A stretch of 55,756 bases of DNA from Victivallaceae bacterium (GCA_028709805.1 JAQUTL010000016.1:1-55756); one strand, 5' to 3'; shown: positions 37,646 to 49,412, numbered from the stretch's first letter. The notes: generated from the sequence alone by a model not told the origin. Made by a program: numbers and translations.

Positions 37646-39430
37646 CTATTTTTCCAGCACAGCCTTGATGCGTCGCACGCCGCGACTGCTGGACTCTTCC
37701 TTCAGAATCTTGAAATGGCCGAGATCGCCGGTATTGGAGGCGTGCGGTCCACCGCATATCTCCTTGCTGACGTCACCCATGGTGTAAACCTTCACCCGGT
37801 CGGAATAGCGGTCGCCGAAAAGCCCCATCGCGCCGCTCTGCCGGGCGTCCTCAACGCTCATCTCTTCGCAGATGATCGGCAGTTTTCGCTCAATCGCCTG
37901 ATTGACGATATCCTCAACCTCCTGAATCTGTTCCGGACTCATTTTATCCGGATGCGAGAAGTCGAACCGCAGTCTTTCCGCGGTGATATTGCTGCCGCGC
38001 TGCTCGACATGAGTGCCGAGCACCCGGCGGAGCGCCGCCTGTAGCAAATGGGTGGCGCTGTGCAGTTTCGCGGTCTCATCCGAATGGTCGGCGAGTCCGC
38101 CCTTGAACCGCTGCTCGGCGCCGGCGCGGGACAGTGCCTGATGTTTTTCATAAGCGGCGTCATATCCCGCCTTGTCCACCTCAAAGCCATGTTCACGCGC
38201 CATTTCCACCGTCAGCTCAAACGGAAACCCGAAGGTTTCGTAAAGATAAAACGCGTTTTTGCCGGAAATAACCTTTTTGGCGACAAACTCGGGAACTCTC
38301 GCAATCAGTTTTTCAAACTCGCGGGTTCCGCGCTCCAGAGCCTGGGCAAAAAGTTTTTCCTCAAGATCGAACTCTTCAAGAATCTTCTCCCGGTTCTGCC
38401 GAAGTTCCTGATAAAAATCGCCGAATTCGTCGATCACCACCGCACCGACGGCGGAGGTAAAATCCCCCTCGATGCCCAGCTTGCGGCCTTCGCGGATCGC
38501 ACGGCGGATCAGACGGCGCAGCACATAGCCCTGATCGACGTTGCCGGGAGTGATGCCGTCGCCGATGATGAAAGTCGCGGCGCGAAGATGGTCGGCCACA
38601 ATACGCTCGCTGGAGGTGCGCACCGCGGGAGCGGCGGAAAGTCCGCGGATTTCGTCAAGTTTGGCGAACAGCGGAGCAAATATTTCGGTCTGGTAACAGC
38701 TTGCCTTGCCCTGAAGCACCGCGGTCACGCGCTCAAGCCCCATGCCGGTGTCAACATTGCGCTGCGCCAGCGGTTTGAAGGTGCCGTCGGGCTGCTTGTC
38801 GTACTGCATGAACACGTCGTTCCATATCTCGACCCAGAGCTTGTTCTCCGGCTCGAACACCTCAGGCGCCGGCGTTTCGCCGGTCCAGTAAAACATTTCG
38901 GTATCCGGTCCGCACGGTCCGGTCTGGCCGGCCGGCCCCCACCAGTTGTCCGCTTTCGGCCGCTTGGCGATACGCGCCGCCGCCACGCCGAGCGAACGCC
39001 ACAATGAATAGGCCTCCTCGTCAAACGGGCAGTCCCCGTCTCCGGCGAACACCGTCACCGCAAAACGGCTGAGCGGAATGTTCAGATAGTCGGGACTGGT
39101 CAGAAACTCAAAACTGTAGCGGATCGCGTCCTGTTTGAAATAGTCGCCCAGCGACCAGTTGCCGAGCATTTCAAAGAAAGTCAGATGCACCGGGTCACCG
39201 ACTTCATCGATGTCGCCGGTGCGCACACACTTCTGAACATCGACCAGCCGCCGCCCCTGCGGATGCGCCTGTCCCTGAAGATACGGCACCAGGGGGTGCA
39301 TTCCGGCGGTGGTGAACAGACAGGTCGGGTCGTTTTCCGGGATCAGCGGCGAACTTTTGATTTCCTTATGTCCTTTGCCGACAAAAAATTCAATATACTT
39401 TCTTCTCAGTTCTGAACCAGTCATTTTCAT
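37646..39430 (-). CDS. alaS: alanyl-tRNA synthetase, short form without C-Ala domain
   Basis: A 594-residue class II synthetase. The catalytic core is canonical: RRKYIEFFVGKGHKEI, FTTAGMHPLVPYLQG, LTFFEMLGNWSLGDYF, GPAGQTGPCGPDTE and NVDTGMGLERV. The editing domain follows with LHSATHLLQAALR and ICGGPHASNTGDLGHF. The protein ends there, about 270-280 residues short of the usual 870, so the C-terminal C-Ala oligomerisation/tRNA-elbow domain is absent. There is no sign of a truncating mutation: the stop is followed 18 bases later by the next gene. It fits a naturally short AlaRS. Confidence 0.9.
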   Translation of the reverse strand: MKMTGSELRRKYIEFFVGKGHKEIKSSPLIPENDPTCLFTTAGMHPLVPYLQGQAHPQGRRLVDVQKCVRTGDIDEVGDPVHLTFFEMLGNWSLGDYFKQDAIRYSFEFLTSPDYLNIPLSRFAVTVFAGDGDCPFDEEAYSLWRSLGVAAARIAKRPKADNWWGPAGQTGPCGPDTEMFYWTGETPAPEVFEPENKLWVEIWNDVFMQYDKQPDGTFKPLAQRNVDTGMGLERVTAVLQGKASCYQTEIFAPLFAKLDEIRGLSAAPAVRTSSERIVADHLRAATFIIGDGITPGNVDQGYVLRRLIRRAIREGRKLGIEGDFTSAVGAVVIDEFGDFYQELRQNREKILEEFDLEEKLFAQALERGTREFEKLIARVPEFVAKKVISGKNAFYLYETFGFPFELTVEMAREHGFEVDKAGYDAAYEKHQALSRAGAEQRFKGGLADHSDETAKLHSATHLLQAALRRVLGTHVEQRGSNITAERLRFDFSHPDKMSPEQIQEVEDIVNQAIERKLPIICEEMSVEDARQSGAMGLFGDRYSDRVKVYTMGDVSKEICGGPHASNTGDLGHFKILKEESSSRGVRRIKAVLEK

Positions 39431-39439
39431 CCGAATCCT

Positions 39440-40384
39440 TTATTTTTTCACTACCTGATTTTCAAAAAGCAAATTATAGACATTTCCGGCGGCGCCCTCC
39501 TCAAGAACGGACTGCCGAACCGCGTCTTCCAAGTCGTCAAGTCTGCCGGCCGCGTTTTCCATCGGCAATACGGCGGTGCCAACGTGGCCGTCAAAGCTGA
39601 ACATCACCGTCATCTTCTTCACCTGCGCCACATTGATGCGCTCGTCGCCTACCTCAAGCGCAATGGCTTTCAACTCCAGAAGCGACTTGCGCTTCTTTGA
39701 TTCCCGCAGCAGCGCCATGGGTATCCGAAGCGCCGGATACACTTCGCCGGGACAGGCCTCCACCAGCGAACCCTGACGCGACACGCTCCTCACCTGAAAG
39801 GTGATCTGAGCCAGCAGCGCCGGATCGACCGGTGCGCAGTCGCCGCGCGCCATCAACACCGAATCGTAGTCCGCCAGCAGCAGTCCGGCGGGCGCAATCC
39901 CGCAGGCTCGGCGGCGCACGTCGTCCGCCATGCCGAGTCGCCGGCCGTCCGGCCCGATGAAAAACACCACCGCCTGCGGCATGCGCTCGGTAATACGGAC
40001 CCGGATGGTGTCGGGAAGCTGCCGCTCCACCGCAATTCTTTCAATGCCGGGGCAGGCGTAAAGCGCCCGCTGACGAAGCTCGTCCAGCTCGACGCCGAAA
40101 AGATTGGTTTCACCGGTGCGCACCCCCATGACGCCGGCAAGCTCCGCCGCCGCCGCGTCGCCGACCCAGCGCGACGAGTCCAGCGCAGTGGAGGAAACGA
40201 GAAAACGTTTAAGCGTAAAATTGGGGTTGTCGTTGAAAAGATGGAGTTTCAGCACATAACAGCCAAAGCCGACCGATCCGGCAATCAGCAGGAGTATTAT
40301 GAAAACGACCATCCCCCGCAGTATTGTGCCGCGCTCAAACTCGGAAACCACCTCTTGAGGTCTTTTTTTATTTCCCAAAGCCAT
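39440..40384 (-). CDS. FtsQ-like cell division protein (POTRA)
   Basis: A 314-residue protein with a short basic cytoplasmic tail, one helix (about 23-46) and an extracytoplasmic part beginning with a POTRA-type segment (GVRTGETNLFGVELDELRQRALYACPGIERIAVERQLPDTIRVRITERMP, approximately residues 88-137). This is the FtsQ/DivIB arrangement, which scaffolds the divisome through FtsB/FtsL. It is not next to ftsA/ftsZ or murC/ddl; alaS follows after nine bases. Together with the orphan mraZ, this indicates a dispersed division gene set. Confidence 0.75.
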   Translation of the reverse strand: MALGNKKRPQEVVSEFERGTILRGMVVFIILLLIAGSVGFGCYVLKLHLFNDNPNFTLKRFLVSSTALDSSRWVGDAAAAELAGVMGVRTGETNLFGVELDELRQRALYACPGIERIAVERQLPDTIRVRITERMPQAVVFFIGPDGRRLGMADDVRRRACGIAPAGLLLADYDSVLMARGDCAPVDPALLAQITFQVRSVSRQGSLVEACPGEVYPALRIPMALLRESKKRKSLLELKAIALEVGDERINVAQVKKMTVMFSFDGHVGTAVLPMENAAGRLDDLEDAVRQSVLEEGAAGNVYNLLFENQVVKK

Positions 40385-40592
40385 GAAAAATCCCGTGATT
40401 ATACAATTACTGTAATAATATACCTCTCATTTCCATCAATATAAAGCGCGCCGGCGTCTTTTTTGTTGTTTTTTCGCTTTGCCAAGCGGCCGAACGCACA
40501 TCCGCGCCGGACGGACGGCGTGACCGCGGCTTGCGCCGCGCCGGTTGCGGCGTTATATTAATGGAGCAAAGACGCGACGGGGGGAATGCCAC

Positions 40593-41306
40593 ATGTTCAC
40601 AATCAAACGCACCGTATCAATCAGCGACGTCGACGGCGACGGAGCGCTGAAACTTGGAGCCATGTCCGACTTCATGCTGGCCTGCTGCTGTTTTCAGATG
40701 GATTCCGAAAAAGATTTTTCCGCCTATCTGGAGCGGGAACACTGCGCGGTGTTCCTCGCATCGCGCCAGATCGACATCATCCGGCGGCCATGCTACGGCG
40801 AAACCGTGACCGTCCGCACCGGCGTCTTCGACTGCATGAGCATCTTCGGCTACCGCAACACCTTTATTTTCGACGAATCCGGCGTCCCGGTCATTAAAAG
40901 TTTCAGCGCCGGCGCCTTTGTCAGCCTCGACCGCGGCCGGCCGATAAGACTTCCAGACGCGGTTCGCCTTGCTCTGACCGTTGACGAAAAAGCGGACATG
41001 GATTATCTTCCCCGCAAGATCGCCCTCCCCGACTCCGCCGGCGAAACAATGCCGGATTTCCGGGTCCGCCGCTGCCAGCTTGACGCCAACAACCACATGA
41101 ACAGCAGCCGTTATCTTGAAGAGGCCGAAGAACTGATTCCGGACAACTTCCAATACAGCCGCGTCCGGGTCGAATACAAGCATCAGGCAAAGCTGCATGC
41201 GCGGATATTTCCGACGCTTTTCCGTCCGGCGCCGGAAAAATACGTCGTCACGCTGAACGACGGCGACAACGCCTCCCACGCGATCGTTGAATTCAGCCGC
41301 CGCTGA
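40593..41306 (+). CDS. acyl-ACP thioesterase-like double hotdog protein
   Basis: A 237-residue protein with two hotdog domains. The first (about 1-130) starts FTIKRTVSISDVDGDGALKLGAMSDFM. The second has CQLDANNHMNSSRYLEEAEEL (about 165-185), matching the N-x-H-x-N active-site pattern of FatA-like acyl-ACP thioesterases. These release fatty acids from ACP. Start ATG 40593 with a GGGGGG ribosome-binding site. Single gene, convergent with gdhA across a shared terminator. Confidence 0.85.
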   Translation: MFTIKRTVSISDVDGDGALKLGAMSDFMLACCCFQMDSEKDFSAYLEREHCAVFLASRQIDIIRRPCYGETVTVRTGVFDCMSIFGYRNTFIFDESGVPVIKSFSAGAFVSLDRGRPIRLPDAVRLALTVDEKADMDYLPRKIALPDSAGETMPDFRVRRCQLDANNHMNSSRYLEEAEELIPDNFQYSRVRVEYKHQAKLHARIFPTLFRPAPEKYVVTLNDGDNASHAIVEFSRR

Positions 41307-41390
41307 CAACACAACGCTGACGGCAAAAACACCGGCACTTCTCAATGCCGCCCCGCCTTCACCTCCGTTGCCCCGGTCGCGACGCAGACA

Positions 41391-41428
41391 AAAAAAGAGC
41401 CTCCGGAAAACCGGAGGCTCCGCTTTTA
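41391..41428. terminator. bidirectional terminator between thioesterase gene and gdhA
   Basis: Ten-base perfect stem GAGCCTCCGG / CCGGAGGCTC with loop AAAA, an A run on the left and CGCTTTT on the right. It can act on both converging genes. Confidence 0.9.
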
Positions 41429-41485
41429 TCCGTCATTCAACGGATCAATGCGTACATCTTACGTTTTTCGTTATGACAACGCACA

Positions 41486-42853
<1,368 letters not shown>

Positions 42854-42884
42854 TTAAGGTTTTCACGAATTTAACGTATATTCA

Positions 42885-42900
42885 AGCACATTCCATGCCA
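42885..42900 (-). promoter_or_regulatory. sigma-54 (-24/-12) promoter of gdhA
   Basis: On the minus strand TGGCATGGAATGTGCT. GG and GC are exactly 12 bases apart, matching TGGCACG-N4-TTGCW at all but two positions. The predicted start is near 42875, about 45 bases upstream of the gdhA ATG. Confidence 0.8.
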
Positions 42901-42986
42901 AGAAGCGAAGAAACGATGCAACATCTTTACTGCAACACAATTCAAACTTATCGAAGTAATGGAGGGCAATGCTTTTGTCTTACATT

Positions 42987-43014
42987 TTTGTAACTTTTTC
43001 AAAATTGTTACAAA
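42987..43014. promoter_or_regulatory. inverted-repeat enhancer candidate upstream of gdhA
   Basis: TTTGTAAC and GTTACAAA are perfect inverted repeats separated by 12 bases, centred about 125 bases upstream of the predicted gdhA start. This is the usual distance for an enhancer bound by a sigma-54 activator. There is no following T run in the minus direction, so it is not a good terminator for murA. The half-site is not the NifA TGT-N10-ACA spacing, so a different Fis-type protein or variant is likely. Confidence 0.55.
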
Positions 43015-43018
43015 TTTG

Positions 43019-44293
43019 TCATATTTCTTCGATGTCGCATCCAAGTCCGGAAAGTTTTGCGACCAAGTTCTCGTAGCCGCGATAAATGACTTCGCAGGAA
43101 TTGATCACGCTTTCGCCGTGAGCGCAGAGTGCGGCGATCAGCAGCGCCATTCCGGCGCGGATGTCCGGGCTGGAAAGCTGGGTGCCGTGCAGTATTGCGG
43201 GGCCGGAGATCACCGCCCGGTGCGGGTCGCAGACGATCGCGTTGGCGCCCATGGCGATCAACCGGTCGACAAAATATATCCGGCTTTCAAACATCTTCTC
43301 GAAAAACAGCACCGAGCCCTGCGCCTGAGTGGCCATGACGATCGTGCAGCTCATCATGTCGGACGGATACTGCGGCCACGGCCCGTCGGCAATGACCGGG
43401 ATGTGACCGCCGACGTCGTTGGCCACCTCAAGTCGCTGTCCGCCGGGCAGGAATATCCGATCGGGATAAAGTTCCATCCGCACGTTGAAGCGCTCGAACA
43501 CCCGGCGCAGCATCCAGTAGTTGCGAGGCGTGGTGCCGTGAATGGTGAGTTCGCCGCCGCGCGCCGCCGCCAGCGCCAGAAAACTGCCGGCCTCGATATG
43601 GTCGCCGCAGACGGAATAGTCCACGCCGTGCAGTTTTTTAACGCCGTCGATCTCCAGTGTGTTGCTGCCCAGTCCGGAAATTTTCGCCCCCATCGCGTTA
43701 AGCATGTTGCCAAGGTCTGTCACATGCGGCTCGCCGGCGGCGTTGCGCAGCGTGGTGTGGCCGTCGGCGGTGACGGCCGCCATCATGATCTGCTCGGTGG
43801 CGGTCACGCTGGCCTCGTCAAGAAACAGTTCGCAGCCGACCAGTCCGTGCGGCGCCTCGAACTCGTAGCGCGCGCCGTAAACGGCCACCGCGCCAAGCTT
43901 GGTCAGACCGTAGAAATGGCCGTCCAGACGGCGGCGGCCGATCACGTCTCCGCCCGGCGGATAGAGCACGCACGAACCGCAGCGGGCAACCAGCGGCGCG
44001 GCAAAAAGTATGCTGGTGCGGGTGTTGCTGCACGCCTCGCGGTCGATGTCGCACGAATGAAGCTGCGCGGCGTGAATGGTCGCCACGCCGTTGGAAAATT
44101 CCACTTTGGCGCCGAAACGCGACACGATTTCAAGCATTGAACGCACGTCAAGAATATCCGGCATATTATGCAGTGTCACCGGTTCGTCGGTAAGCAGTGC
44201 AGCGGCGATCATCGGCAGCGCGGCGTTCTTGTTGCCGCTGATCCGGACGGCGCCGGAGACCGGCTTCTGCCCGAAAATTCGCAGGCGTTTCAT
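43019..44293 (-). CDS. murA: UDP-GlcNAc 1-carboxyvinyltransferase with Asp active site
   Basis: A 424-residue EPSP-synthase-fold enzyme for the first committed step of peptidoglycan synthesis. ISGNKNAALPMIAA carries K22, and N-terminal and C-terminal halves are complete. The catalytic loop is PPGGDVIGRRRLDGH: the residue equal to E. coli C115 is an aspartate (D116, codon GAC at 43948-43946). The C-to-D form, known from mycobacteria and chlamydiae, is active but cannot be alkylated by fosfomycin. ATG 44293 (AGGGGA seven bases upstream) is preferred over an upstream TTG. The gene follows recF, whose stop codon overlaps the leader. Confidence 0.95.
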   Translation of the reverse strand: MKRLRIFGQKPVSGAVRISGNKNAALPMIAAALLTDEPVTLHNMPDILDVRSMLEIVSRFGAKVEFSNGVATIHAAQLHSCDIDREACSNTRTSILFAAPLVARCGSCVLYPPGGDVIGRRRLDGHFYGLTKLGAVAVYGARYEFEAPHGLVGCELFLDEASVTATEQIMMAAVTADGHTTLRNAAGEPHVTDLGNMLNAMGAKISGLGSNTLEIDGVKKLHGVDYSVCGDHIEAGSFLALAAARGGELTIHGTTPRNYWMLRRVFERFNVRMELYPDRIFLPGGQRLEVANDVGGHIPVIADGPWPQYPSDMMSCTIVMATQAQGSVLFFEKMFESRIYFVDRLIAMGANAIVCDPHRAVISGPAILHGTQLSSPDIRAGMALLIAALCAHGESVINSCEVIYRGYENLVAKLSGLGCDIEEI

Positions 44294-44295
44294 GG

Positions 44296-45393
44296 TCAAA
44301 TCCCCTTCTGTTGACTGGATAGTGATTGGGCGGAGCCGCCGGCGATTGCGAAAATCGACGCTCCGGCGAACACCGGATCATCCGGCACTCCGGTAAAAGT
44401 GAAGAAGGCCTGATCGGCGCTCTTTATCTGTTCAAAAAAAAGCTCGCGGTTGGCGGCGTCAAGTTCTCCGGTCACGTCGTCAACCAGAACCGCCAGTTGG
44501 ACATTGCGCCCGGCGGCACGCCGTTTCCGCAGAATGGAATAAGCGGCCAGCTTCAGCGTTACCGCCAGTTTGCGCCGCTCGCCGCTGGAGGCGAAGGCAC
44601 GCATCGGCTGCCCGTCAAGCATAAAAAGAAAATCGTCCAGCTGCGGACCGGAGGAGGTGCAGCCGCGCTTGAATTCCTTGTCGCGTTCGGCCGCCAGCCT
44701 GACGCGGTATTCGTCGATCGACTCGGCGGCGGCGTCCGGGCGGTAGACGATGGCAAAGCGTTCACCGTCCGGCAGCAGCGCCGACGCTTCGTCGGCCAGC
44801 AGCGAAGCAAAAAAACGCCGCCGCTGCATGATATAGACCGCATTCTCCGCCATCACCGGTTCGAACGCCGAGATCAGGTTAACCGACACACTGTTGCGCT
44901 TCAGCGCCCCGTTGCGCTGCGCCAGCGCGGAATTGTAGCAATACAGTTTATGGCGGTATCCGGGGTCGAGCATCGACAGGTACATGTCGACGAACCGCCG
45001 CCGTCCGGCGGCGCTCCCGGAGACAAGCATCACGTCCTCCGGCACAAAAGCCACCGGCTGAACCAGATCGATAAAACTGCTGCTCTTTTTGAGTTTTTCG
45101 CCGTTGCGGGTCAGCACCCGGTCGTTGCCGGAGCCGACCGCCACGTCAAGCTCCTCCTTCCACACGCCGCGCTCCAGCACTCCGCCGAGCTGAAATCCCG
45201 ACTCGCCGTGCCGGATCATGTCGCGCGGGGAAACCGTGCGGAACGAACGGAGCATGGTCAGGAAAAATATCGCCTCCAGCAGATTGCTCTTGCCCGCGCC
45301 GTTGGCTCCGGAAAACACCGTCCACGGCGTTTTGAACTCAAGGCGCAGCTCCGGATAGGACCGGAAGTTTTTCAGCGTCAGTTGCTTTATCAT
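44296..45393 (-). CDS. recF: DNA replication and repair protein RecF
   Basis: A 365-residue SMC-like ATPase that loads RecA at single-strand gaps. The N-terminus LTLKNFRSYPEL and Walker A SGANGAGKSNLLEAIFFL (28-45, K35) are typical. The signature FASSGERRKLAVTLKLA and Walker B VLVDDVTGELD follow. Order on the minus strand is dnaN-recF-murA. dnaA and gyrB, often neighbours, are not present. Confidence 0.95.
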   Translation of the reverse strand: MIKQLTLKNFRSYPELRLEFKTPWTVFSGANGAGKSNLLEAIFFLTMLRSFRTVSPRDMIRHGESGFQLGGVLERGVWKEELDVAVGSGNDRVLTRNGEKLKKSSSFIDLVQPVAFVPEDVMLVSGSAAGRRRFVDMYLSMLDPGYRHKLYCYNSALAQRNGALKRNSVSVNLISAFEPVMAENAVYIMQRRRFFASLLADEASALLPDGERFAIVYRPDAAAESIDEYRVRLAAERDKEFKRGCTSSGPQLDDFLFMLDGQPMRAFASSGERRKLAVTLKLAAYSILRKRRAAGRNVQLAVLVDDVTGELDAANRELFFEQIKSADQAFFTFTGVPDDPVFAGASIFAIAGGSAQSLSSQQKGI

Positions 45394-45450
45394 AAACAGA
45401 CAAAAAAGGGGCGACCGCGCCGCCCCATGTTTTAATGTTTCGGCCGGAAA

Positions 45451-46545
45451 CTACCGGTTGCGCATCGGCATGATCACATACAGGAACCCGTCCGACCCGT
45501 CGATCGCCACCGGACTGATGCCGTCATTGAGGTTCATCGTGATATGATCGACCGCGACCGCGCGCAGCGGCTCGGCCAGAAACGCCGGATTGAACGACAC
45601 CTCGATCGGCTCCCCGGCATATTCGATCTCCACAATCGCCAGTCCTTCGCCGATCTCGGCGCTGGCGGCCTGAACCTTCAGCTGATTGTCGGCAAACGAA
45701 AGCACCACATAGCTGTTGTTGTCCGACAACACCTGCGACACCAGTTCGATCTTGGCCAGAAACGCCTGAGTCGGCACACTGACCTGGGAGTTGAAGCGGC
45801 TCGGAATCACCAGACGGTAATTGGGATAATTCCCCTCGATCAGTTTGCTGGTCACCACCACGGTGTCGGTGATGAACGCGGCCTGTTTGTCACCGATCTC
45901 AATGGTGATCTTCTCCTCGCCGTCGGCCAGACGTTTGATCTCGTTGGCGGCGCGCAGCGGAATGATGACCTCGCCCTCGGTGCCTTCAAATGACTCCGGC
46001 AGCTTCTCGACCACCGCCAGACGCTTGCCGTCGGTGGCGACAAATGAGACCAGATTGTCCTTGCAGGCGCAGAGTACGCCGTGCAGCACCTTGCGGCTGT
46101 CGTCCAGACTGACCGCGTAGGTGATCTGGCTGAAGATGCGCCGCAGATCGCTTTCCTTATAGACCAGACGGCGCACCGGAGTAAATTCGGTGTCGGCGGG
46201 GAAATCGTCGGCGGAAAGTCCGAGCAGTTTGCATTTGCTGTTGCCGCAGCACAAAGTGGCGTGATGGCGCTCGTCGCACTCGAATCCAAGCTCGTCATCG
46301 GTAAACCGGCTGACCAGGGCAAGCAGCTTCTTCGCCGGAACAGTGGTGCGTCCAGCCTCGTCAACCGCGGCTTCAACCCCGGTGGAAATGCGGATTTCAA
46401 GGTCGGTGGTGATAAGTTTAAGCCCGGCGCCCTCGGCTTCGATCAGCACATTGCCGAGAATCGGCAGCGTCGAACGGTTGCCGATCGTGCTTATTACCCG
46501 CTGAAGCGCCTTCATCATCTTTTCGCGGCTGACTTTGAATTTCAT
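45451..46545 (-). CDS. dnaN: DNA polymerase III beta clamp
   Basis: A 364-residue sliding clamp of the replicative polymerase. N-terminus MKFKVSREKMMKALQRVISTIGNRSTLPILGNVLIEA, three repeated clamp subdomains, and a C-terminal PMRNR close to the usual P-M/V-R-L ending. It has an AT-rich upstream region and is followed by recF after 57 bases. Upstream lies an amino acid permease gene in the same orientation, not dnaA, so the classic origin cluster is rearranged. Confidence 0.96.
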   Translation of the reverse strand: MKFKVSREKMMKALQRVISTIGNRSTLPILGNVLIEAEGAGLKLITTDLEIRISTGVEAAVDEAGRTTVPAKKLLALVSRFTDDELGFECDERHHATLCCGNSKCKLLGLSADDFPADTEFTPVRRLVYKESDLRRIFSQITYAVSLDDSRKVLHGVLCACKDNLVSFVATDGKRLAVVEKLPESFEGTEGEVIIPLRAANEIKRLADGEEKITIEIGDKQAAFITDTVVVTSKLIEGNYPNYRLVIPSRFNSQVSVPTQAFLAKIELVSQVLSDNNSYVVLSFADNQLKVQAASAEIGEGLAIVEIEYAGEPIEVSFNPAFLAEPLRAVAVDHITMNLNDGISPVAIDGSDGFLYVIMPMRNR

Positions 46546-46650
46546 TTTCTGCTGTCCCCTTTATTTAAACGTATATTCATATTACATACACAGAATGAAA
46601 TTTAATCTGTTTTCGTCTTTTTTCAACGCCGTCGGTTAAAAAATCGTCGA

Positions 46651-48054
46651 TTATTTAACATTCCCGGCGTGACGGCGGGACCAGCGCAGCAGAAAAACCG
46701 GAATCGAGAAGAAAAACAGCGTTCCCATCCCCAGTCCACCGGAATAAAGCAGAATACGGTTCCATCCCAGCGCCCGGATGCTCGCCGGCGGAATAAACCC
46801 GGCCAGCATCGCCGCGACCGAGGTGAGCAGCCCCAGCAGACAAACCGCGCCGATTCCCCAGAGTCCGCCCGGTATCCGGTAAGGACGCGGCAGCTCCGGA
46901 CGGCGCACGCGCAGCATGAAAGCGGCGGAAAACATCAGTATATACATAATCATATACATTTGCGCGGACAGCGCCATGAACACCCAGAACGCCCCGCCGA
47001 TCGTGGGCATGAAAAACACCACCAGAGAGATAAGCGAAATGATGGTCGCCTGCACCAGCAAGATCGTTACCGGAGCATTCCAGCGGTTGCGTCTGGCCAG
47101 CACCGGCGGCAGCAGCCCTTCCGCCGCAACCTGGAGGATTCCCTTCGACGGGCCGAGCAGCCAGGTGAAAACGGTGGTCACCGCGCCGATGCAGAGCATC
47201 AGACACATCGGCATGGTCAGCACCGGAACGCCGAGCGCGTCAAACATTCTGGAAAACGCCTCGCCGGCTCCGGAAGCCATGCTCAGCGCGCCGGGCGGAA
47301 CCACCACCGCGATCGCCAGCGCGCCGGCCGCGCTCGCCGCGATGATGATGACGGATGACGCCAGCAGCGCCAAGGGATAGGTGCGGCACGGATTTCTGAC
47401 GTCGGTGATATGCAGCGCCGTCATGTCGATGCCGGCCAGCGAAACCATCATGCCGGCCAGCAGCATCCAGTCATTGAGGTTGTGCAGCTGCGGCAGCGCC
47501 GCCGGCCACGAAAAGGGAATGGCCGGCGCACGGCCGGAAAACAGCCACAGCGCCGCCAGAACCACGATCAGGATCGACGGCAGAATCGTACCGAGCAGCG
47601 CCCCGACGCTGCTCACCCGCGCGTAAAGTTTGATGCCGAAAAGGTTTACTATGGTACACCCCCAAGTGACAAGCAATATTGCAAAATACACATACAGCCG
47701 GTTGTCCGCCAGTGCCGGATCGAACATATACGCCGCGGTGGTGGCGATGAAGGTCAGCACCGTGCCGTACCACGGCAGCGAGTTGAACCACTGCATGGAA
47801 ACGGTCAGAAACCCCACCGTGGGATTGAACGCAGTCTTTCCCCAGAGGTAAAGTCCGCCGTCATGCGGCAGCGCCGAAGCCATCTCCGCCGAAACCAGCG
47901 CGGTCGGGATAAAGAAACAGGCCGCGCTTACCGCGATGAAAAATACGATCGCATATCCGTATTCGGCCTGAGCGGGATAATTCACGATGCTGAGCACCGC
48001 CGCCACGTTGAGCATGGTCAGTGTGACAACGCCAAGTTCCGCACTTCTCTTCAT
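46651..48054 (-). CDS. APC-family amino acid permease, GadC-like
   Basis: A 467-residue transporter with 12 predicted helices. The opening segment MLNVAAVLSIVNYPAQAEYGYAIVFFIAVS, HDGGLYLWGKTAFNPTVGFL and WLLGPSKGILQVAAEG resemble the glutamate:GABA antiporter (GadC/YjeM-like) branch of the APC superfamily. ATG 48054 has AGAGGAG seven bases upstream. Substrate is inferred as an acidic or neutral amino acid, not proven. A GC-rich leader with inverted repeats precedes the gene. Confidence 0.87.
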   Translation of the reverse strand: MKRSAELGVVTLTMLNVAAVLSIVNYPAQAEYGYAIVFFIAVSAACFFIPTALVSAEMASALPHDGGLYLWGKTAFNPTVGFLTVSMQWFNSLPWYGTVLTFIATTAAYMFDPALADNRLYVYFAILLVTWGCTIVNLFGIKLYARVSSVGALLGTILPSILIVVLAALWLFSGRAPAIPFSWPAALPQLHNLNDWMLLAGMMVSLAGIDMTALHITDVRNPCRTYPLALLASSVIIIAASAAGALAIAVVVPPGALSMASGAGEAFSRMFDALGVPVLTMPMCLMLCIGAVTTVFTWLLGPSKGILQVAAEGLLPPVLARRNRWNAPVTILLVQATIISLISLVVFFMPTIGGAFWVFMALSAQMYMIMYILMFSAAFMLRVRRPELPRPYRIPGGLWGIGAVCLLGLLTSVAAMLAGFIPPASIRALGWNRILLYSGGLGMGTLFFFSIPVFLLRWSRRHAGNVK

Positions 48055-49388
<1,334 letters not shown>

Positions 49389-49412
49389 TCGGGCGTTTTG
49401 TTCCGAATTGCG

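Noticed and set aside
42987..43014. The dyad downstream of murA as an intrinsic terminator
   Set aside because: The stem is AT-rich with a 12-base loop and no T run follows on the minus strand; an operator or enhancer is more likely.
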